Source: Acidobacteriota bacterium
Lineage (GTDB): Bacteria; Acidobacteriota; Vicinamibacteria; Marinacidobacterales; SMYC01
Reading direction: 5' to 3'
DNA length: 17,472 bases
Assembly (NCBI GenBank): GCA_029263435.1
Contig: JAJCXL010000289.1
Span: 1 to 17,472 of the forward strand
Both the position numbers and the translations under genes were made by a program. The notes below the pieces were generated by a model, which was given only the letters and a program-made list of their open reading frames with translations, was not told where the DNA came from and did no database searches. Positions 13,297 to 17,472 of the stretch are shown in pieces; position 1 is the first letter of the stretch, and each line of letters begins with the position of its first letter.

Positions 13297-14150
13297 GCGC
13301 TAGCGCCCGAGCGCAGCACCGGCCGGGTCAGACAGGTCGGCCCTCCCGACCCATTGGCGCAAATCTCCGAGCCGGGAAACGTCGCCACCGAGAACCCGGC
13401 CTCTTCGAGCCGTCGATTCGTGGAGGGGTTCTCCGCGATACTCAAGAGCTTGCCTTCTCCTAGCGCGAGCACGTTGCACGCGAGCGAATCTCGCTCGTTA
13501 TCATCAATAGGGAGGAGATCGATGCCGCGGTCTTCGAGGAGGGACACCGTAGCCACCGACAGCCACGGGAGGTCCACGAGCGCGACCCGGTCGTCGAGCA
13601 TGCTGATCAGAGACATCAAATGCAAACACGCGTCGGGGCCCGGTCCGAACGGTAGCGGCGCGGTCACGACCTCCACGTCGAGAGGCGCAAGCAGCGTCTT
13701 TAGCTGCTCGATACCGGAGGCGTTCGTCCGGTAGCCTTCGCCTGCCAGCACCGTCCGCTCGTCCAGCCACACGAGGTCTCCACCTTCCGCCAAGCCGGGC
13801 GGTTCGATCTCTCCGAGCACCGGAATGTCGTGCCGTGCGAAGAACTTCCGATGGACCAAAGGCTCGGCACGGCGCGATCGTTTCCCCATGCTCATCAAGA
13901 TCATCCCGCGGTCCGTGGGAAACGACGCGTCGTGCGTATAGACGGCGTCGAGTGACAGCCCTTCGTCGACACCGAGCTCGAGGACTTCAGCCCCGCCCTC
14001 GGTCAAAGCCTCAACGAGGTGATGGTGCTGAGCTTTGGCAAGCTCCGCGTTGGGCGTGTGGAAGTAGCCCAAACTCTGCCATCTCGAGCCTCGGGGCCAG
14101 CCGGCAGTCTCTGGTCGACAGACGACCGCGCGGCGGATCCGCCCTACCAT
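13293..14150 (-). CDS. DDAH / arginine deiminase-type guanidino-group hydrolase
   Basis: This protein is 285 residues from the chosen ATG and has the amidinotransferase/DDAH fold. Known dimethylarginine dimethylaminohydrolases turn methylated arginine into citrulline and a methylamine, and arginine deiminases act on arginine. Visible catalytic elements are Asp74 in YTHDASF, Glu122 in GLAEGGDLVW, His177 in CLHLMSLISML, and the nucleophile Cys273 in NGSGGPTCLTRP. The length fits DDAH, not the roughly 410-residue ArcA-type deiminase. A GTG at 14174 is in frame, but the ATG at 14150 has a GGAGG site seven bases upstream and leads directly into the conserved GRIRRAVVCRPE strand. The gene lies 79 bp downstream of the NIPSNAP-like gene and overlaps the next small gene. 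Substrate choice among methylarginine, arginine and other guanidines cannot be decided here. Confidence 0.88.
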   Translation of the reverse strand: MVGRIRRAVVCRPETAGWPRGSRWQSLGYFHTPNAELAKAQHHHLVEALTEGGAEVLELGVDEGLSLDAVYTHDASFPTDRGMILMSMGKRSRRAEPLVHRKFFARHDIPVLGEIEPPGLAEGGDLVWLDERTVLAGEGYRTNASGIEQLKTLLAPLDVEVVTAPLPFGPGPDACLHLMSLISMLDDRVALVDLPWLSVATVSLLEDRGIDLLPIDDNERDSLACNVLALGEGKLLSIAENPSTNRRLEEAGFSVATFPGSEICANGSGGPTCLTRPVLRSGASA

Positions 14151-14157
14151 CGAGTGG

Positions 14158-14162
14158 CCTCC
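14158..14162 (-). promoter_or_regulatory. Ribosome binding site deciding the DDAH-type start
   Basis: GGAGG on the minus strand, seven bases before the ATG at 14150. It lies inside the reading frame that would begin at the GTG at 14174, and so argues for the shorter protein. Confidence 0.65.
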
Positions 14163-14229
14163 GTAGCTTTTCACCGGCTCATCTTATCAGAGCTAGAGGC
14201 GAGCCCAACGTCGGGCGAAGCGCAGCGAC

Positions 14230-14544
14230 TCAGGGGGCCGGGACGAAATCGACGCTCGAGAGGAGCTTGAAGCGCTCGTCCTTGACCATCGGACCGGTCA
14301 CTTCGAGTATCTCGTGCACCCGTGGATCCGAACTGAGGGCCTTCCATTTGGTCTCGTAGTCGGAGACGCTCTCGAATCGCCAAAGCTCGGTGATCTCACC
14401 CGCGCGGCCGACGAGGGTCTCGAAAATACCCACCGGAGCGAGACCGTGCTCGAGGATGACCGGCAGAAACACCTCGGCATAGTAGCTCTTGAACCGCGCG
14501 ACATCCTGGGCCTCGAGCGTGAACGTCACCTGCAAGTAGACCAT
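14230..14544 (-). CDS. NIPSNAP-like dimeric alpha/beta-barrel protein
   Basis: This 104-residue protein resembles NIPSNAP-type ferredoxin-like proteins. The pattern is a first strand MVYLQVTFTL, the helix around ARFKSYYAEVFLPVILEHG, a strand PVGIFETLVG, then TELWRFESVSDYETKWKAL, typical of the family's W-x-Y/F-x-S-xx-D block. Such proteins usually form dimers; some are enzymes or heme/ligand-binding monooxygenase relatives, but most have no known role. The ATG at 14544 begins exactly at the first strand. It is the leading gene of the probable NIPSNAP/DDAH/six-cysteine unit and diverges from the M19-like gene over 59 bp. Confidence 0.82.
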   Translation of the reverse strand: MVYLQVTFTLEAQDVARFKSYYAEVFLPVILEHGLAPVGIFETLVGRAGEITELWRFESVSDYETKWKALSSDPRVHEILEVTGPMVKDERFKLLSSVDFVPAP

Positions 14545-14603
14545 GCGGGCATTGTAGTCCGGGCACCGAGATTAGAGGACGGGACTCCTCGAGCTGTGGC
14601 AGA

Positions 14604-15587
14604 ATGTCGGCCATGTTCGTCTTCGATGCTCTCGGCGAGATACGCCTGACCCACGAAATGGATCTGATCGACGAGATCCTCGATAGCGGCACGGACGCGA
14701 TCGGCGTGACCCTGTGTGACCCGAAAACTTATGGTGAGACGGCCTATAGAGAAGCGCTGAAAGCGGTGCTCGCCTATGACCGCCACATCGAGCACCACTC
14801 CGAGCGGTTGTCGAAAGCAACCTCCGTCGAGGACGCGCTCCGCGCGGAAAAAGACAACAAGCTCGCGATCTTCTATCAGTTTCAAAATGCAACTCCGCTG
14901 CAACGGGATATCGAGCGGGTCGATCTGTTCTGGAAGCTCGGCGTGCGCAGCATTCAGCTCACCTATAACTATCAAAACTACGTGGGCTCTGGATGTCGGG
15001 AAAGAGACAATCGCGGCGTCAGCGAGTTCGGACGCGAGCTCATCGCACGGATGAATGCGATCGGCATGGTCATTGATACCTCTCACGCCTCGATGGCGAC
15101 CATGGCGGACGCCATCGAGATGTCGACACAGCCCATCCTCGTGTCTCACACCGGGTGCGAGGCGGTGCACTCTCATATCCGCAACACGACGGACGAGAAC
15201 TTCCGCAAGCTCGCGGAACACGGTGGTGTCGTTGGTATCTGCCAGATCCGGCCGTTTCTCACCGACAAGACAACGGACAATTTGAGTGCTTATTTCGATC
15301 ACCTCGACCATGCCATCAACGTCGCGGGTATCGACCACGTTTGCATCGGAAGCGACCGCGATCACCGGGTCATCGAGGACAACCCCGAAGAGATTCGAAT
15401 CCTTCAAGAAGAAGAAGGGGCTCAGTTCCAACCGGAGCATTGGCCCCTCTACATCAAAGAGCTCAACGGTCCCAGGCGAATGGAAGTCGTCCTCGAAGGG
15501 CTGGAGCAGCGCGGGCATTCGGGCTCCGCGCTCGAAAAACTCGCAGGCGGCAACCTTCGACGTCTCTACACCGAGGTCGTCGGCTAA
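14604..15587 (+). CDS. M19 (renal/membrane dipeptidase) family protein with altered metal site
   Basis: This 327-residue protein has the M19 dipeptidase barrel. Classic members are binuclear zinc enzymes that cut dipeptides, including ones with D-residues, and some open carbapenems. Conserved features are GVRSIQLTYN (113-122), NRGVSEFGRELI, DTSHAS with His161, LVSHTGCEA with His182, IRNTTDE with Arg193, and GSDRDH with Asp251. The N-terminal DGHxD signature that provides two ligands is instead DALGE (8-12). The bridging glutamate in the G-x-E-G-G region aligns with Gln94 in YQFQNATPL. Three of five classical ligands therefore seem replaced. It may bind one metal, use other ligands or have another function. 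There is no signal peptide, so a cytosolic location is likely. The amidohydrolase lipoprotein gene follows after 18 bp. An in-frame ATG at 14613 is an alternative start. Confidence 0.87.
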   Translation: MSAMFVFDALGEIRLTHEMDLIDEILDSGTDAIGVTLCDPKTYGETAYREALKAVLAYDRHIEHHSERLSKATSVEDALRAEKDNKLAIFYQFQNATPLQRDIERVDLFWKLGVRSIQLTYNYQNYVGSGCRERDNRGVSEFGRELIARMNAIGMVIDTSHASMATMADAIEMSTQPILVSHTGCEAVHSHIRNTTDENFRKLAEHGGVVGICQIRPFLTDKTTDNLSAYFDHLDHAINVAGIDHVCIGSDRDHRVIEDNPEEIRILQEEEGAQFQPEHWPLYIKELNGPRRMEVVLEGLEQRGHSGSALEKLAGGNLRRLYTEVVG

Positions 15588-15605
15588 ACGCATAGGAGAC
15601 GTCCA

Positions 15606-16889
15606 ATGAAATACTCAATACTTGCTTCGATTCTCTCGTTCGGACTCGTCAGCGGTTGTGCCACCGAGCCACCCGTCGTTCCTGACGGCTCGCTGGCCTT
15701 TTTCGGAGCGACGCTCATCGACGGCACCGGCGCGGCTCCCATCGAGGGGGCTGTGCTCATCGTCAAGAACGGAAGAGTCGTCGCCGTGGGGGCGGAAGAC
15801 TCCGTCGACGTGCCGGCAGGCGCCGAAAGGATCGACGTCACCGGAAAGACGATCGTGCCGGGGCTGATCAACACCCATGGACACGTCAGTGGCGTGCAGG
15901 GCCTCGAAGACGGTCACTACACCACCGACAACCTGAAGCGTCAGCTCGGTTTGTACGCGCGCTACGGGATCACGGCGGTGAACTCTCTCGGTGGTGACGG
16001 CCCGGAGGCCATCGCTTTGCGAGACGCCGAGGATGAGAGCCTCGATCGCGCGCGGATCACCGTCGCAGGCGCCGTCGTGACGGGTGAGACGGTGGACGAA
16101 GTCGTCGCCGCGGTAGACGAGAACATCGCGATGAACGTCGACTTCATCAAGATTCGCGTAGACGACAACCTCGGCACCTCAACGAAGATGACGCCCGAGC
16201 TCTACCGGGCCGTGATCGATCGCGCGGCAGATAACGGTCTTAGCGTGGCGTCTCACCTTTTCTATCTGGACGACGCCAAAGGGCTCCTCCAAGCCGGCAC
16301 CGGGTTTATTGCTCACAGCGTGAGAGACGCCGAGGTCGACGATGAGCTCATCGAGCTCATGAAAGAAAAGGACGTCTGCTACTGCCCTACGCTCACTCGG
16401 GAAGTGTCCACCTTCGTCTACGAGGACGTTCCGGATTGGTTCGAGGATCCGTTCTTTTTGAAAGACGCGGACCCGGCCGTCCTCGAAGAGCTCAAACAAG
16501 ACGAGCGGATGGAGAGAGTCAAGAACAGCCCGGCCGCGGCGGGTTACAAGAAAGCCTTGGCCGTGGCGATGCCGAACCTCAAGAAAGTCGCCGACGGCGG
16601 CGTCACCATCGCGTTCGGCACGGACACCGGCCCCGCCGGGAGATTTCAAGGCTATTTCGAGCACATGGAGCTCGCCATGATGGCGGAGGCCGGACTCTCG
16701 CCGGAGCAGATCCTCTTGTCGGCGACCGGCGACGCTGCGAGGTGCTTGGGTTTCGACGATATCGGCACGCTCAGCTCCGGGAAGTGGGCCGACTTCATCG
16801 TCTTGTCTTCCAACCCGTTGACCGATATCGACAACTTGCGTGCGATTGAATCGGTATGGGTTGCAGGCAACCGCGTCCCGAGCTCCTGA
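15606..16889 (+). CDS. Amidohydrolase-family lipoprotein (prolidase/imidazolonepropionase-like)
   Basis: This 427-residue metal-dependent hydrolase has a lipoprotein signal, LVSGC with acylated Cys18, so it is probably anchored in the envelope. The amidohydrolase ligands are visible: HGH (His91, His93) in GLINTHGHV, Lys182 in DFIKIRVDD (the carbamylated lysine of the family), His217 in VASHLFY, His237 in FIAHSVRD, and Asp340 in FGTDTG. The composite domain closes with GKWADFIVLSSNPL. Close relatives include Xaa-Pro and Xaa-Arg dipeptidases of the Sgx9260 type and imidazolonepropionase-like enzymes, so peptide or N-acyl amino acid cleavage is plausible. AGGAG at 15594-15598 sits seven bases before the ATG. 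It follows the M19-like gene by 18 bp, surely as one transcript. The pairing supports a dipeptide or amide degradation role. Confidence 0.92.
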   Translation: MKYSILASILSFGLVSGCATEPPVVPDGSLAFFGATLIDGTGAAPIEGAVLIVKNGRVVAVGAEDSVDVPAGAERIDVTGKTIVPGLINTHGHVSGVQGLEDGHYTTDNLKRQLGLYARYGITAVNSLGGDGPEAIALRDAEDESLDRARITVAGAVVTGETVDEVVAAVDENIAMNVDFIKIRVDDNLGTSTKMTPELYRAVIDRAADNGLSVASHLFYLDDAKGLLQAGTGFIAHSVRDAEVDDELIELMKEKDVCYCPTLTREVSTFVYEDVPDWFEDPFFLKDADPAVLEELKQDERMERVKNSPAAAGYKKALAVAMPNLKKVADGGVTIAFGTDTGPAGRFQGYFEHMELAMMAEAGLSPEQILLSATGDAARCLGFDDIGTLSSGKWADFIVLSSNPLTDIDNLRAIESVWVAGNRVPSS

Positions 16890-17052
16890 CACTGTCGAGA
16901 ATGGGGGCAAGCCTAGCAACTGGTGGGCGCCCGCCCGCGGACCTCGAGATGCCGGGCAAGTGGATGAAGGGTGCGAAAACTTGCTCGACACGAATGGCCC
17001 GCGGGCGAACGTAAGGAGCGGCGCCTATCACGAAGCTGGCCGCGTCGAAACG
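16890..17052. other. Intergenic gap without recognisable features
   Basis: This 163-bp stretch lies between the amidohydrolase and the convergent PEGA gene. Open frames that cross it are extensions or shadows of the neighbours. I see no clear terminator, RNA or repeat. Confidence 0.5.
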
Positions 17053-17472
17053 TCAGGGAGCGGGTGCCAATAGAACGTTGACTGCTGTCGTTTCCTTCTC
17101 CTTCACTTCGATCATCGTCAAGAACGGCTCGTAGCCGGGCTTTCGCAGCTCGAGCTGGTAGCGCCCGATCGGTAGATGCATGATCAGGCGGTCGTCTCCC
17201 TCGGGAACCAGCCATCGCTCTCCGTCGAGATGGATCTCCGCCCCGGCCGGCTGGGTTCGGAGCGCAAGGACACCGAAGGTCGCGGGCGTCGTCACCGACG
17301 CTGATGGGGGTGGAGGTGAAGGTGAAGGCGGACGCGTCGTCAAAGCAGGACCGGGTGGAGGGCTCGCCGGCGCCGCCCGAGATCCCGCGCCGGGGACCGC
17401 CGGTCGAGGCGGAGGCGGCTCACCTTCGGCCAAGGGCTCCATCTCATGGTGAATCTTCACCGTCGAGCCCGC
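17053..17472 (-). CDS. PEGA-domain protein, C-terminal fragment (5' end beyond window)
   Basis: Only the last roughly 139 codons are visible; the frame is open to the window edge, so the gene probably starts beyond it. A GTG at 17460 and an ATG at 17442 are possible internal starts, but neither has a clear ribosome site. A Pro/Ala/Ser-rich linker (about 17260-17430) precedes a C-terminal PEGA domain. Within the domain are ALRTQPAGAEIHLDGE, the GDDRLIMHLPIGRYQLELRK strand pair, and PGYEPFLTMIEV. PEGA domains are small beta folds often found outside the membrane on surface-layer proteins or at the ends of Ser/Thr kinases. The N-terminal domain that would decide the function is not in the window. 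The gene ends convergent with the amidohydrolase lipoprotein gene. Confidence 0.8.
   Translation of the reverse strand, partial: AGSTVKIHHEMEPLAEGEPPPPRPAVPGAGSRAAPASPPPGPALTTRPPSPSPPPPSASVTTPATFGVLALRTQPAGAEIHLDGERWLVPEGDDRLIMHLPIGRYQLELRKPGYEPFLTMIEVKEKETTAVNVLLAPAP

Noticed and set aside
14526..15593. Minus-strand open frame of 355 codons opposite the M19-like gene
   Set aside because: It covers the M19-like gene antisense and would also overlap the NIPSNAP-like gene start. No domain is visible.
16179..16991. Minus-strand open frame of 270 codons opposite the amidohydrolase
   Set aside because: It is a shadow of the lipoprotein gene, whose ligands and lipobox are unambiguous.

Overview
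This is GC-rich bacterial DNA, densely packed with 15 protein genes, 13 of them complete. I see no tRNA, rRNA, CRISPR array, phage gene or intact transposase. Several features suggest a soil or sediment Acidobacteriota-like organism, or a similar deep-branching Gram-negative. These are a PknB-type kinase carrying a TrbI-like/glycine-zipper exterior, a PEGA protein, exported S1/P1 nuclease and amidohydrolases, and short GGACC-T-GGTCC palindromes scattered between genes. This placement is an inference from gene types only.

Layout. Positions 1-2864 (minus) hold two self-cleaving hydrolases: a C45 acyltransferase-type enzyme followed by a gamma-glutamyltranspeptidase-like gene that runs off the left edge. 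Their reading frames overlap in an ATGA. A hydantoinase/dihydropyrimidinase (2922-4334, plus) diverges from them and converges on a secreted acetamidase/formamidase (4529-5494, minus). The gap between these two is full of small palindromes. Next come a transmembrane Ser/Thr kinase (5720-7504, plus), a BtpA/SgcQ-family barrel protein (7527-8309, minus), a soluble hybrid histidine kinase (8470-10443, plus), an S1/P1 nuclease (10447-11301, minus) and a PYROXD2-like FAD oxidoreductase (11383-12849, plus). A second palindrome-bearing convergent gap follows. Beyond it lies a minus-strand group of NIPSNAP-like protein, DDAH/arginine-deiminase-type enzyme and a small six-cysteine membrane protein (14544 down to 13027). 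A plus-strand pair follows: an M19 dipeptidase-like protein and an amidohydrolase lipoprotein (14604-16889). A 5'-truncated PEGA-domain gene (minus) ends the window.

How the genes may work together. Seven of the 15 genes belong to families that cut amide, peptide, lactam or amidine C-N bonds. Four of these seven carry export signals. A reasonable but unproven reading is a scavenging region for unusual amides, peptides or cyclic ureides, with a periplasmic step followed by cytosolic processing. Two of the enzymes have lost the residues that define classical substrate or metal binding: the GGT-like protein and the M19-like protein. They are the best candidates for undescribed chemistry. The kinases, BtpA protein, nuclease and FAD enzyme look like interspersed general genes.
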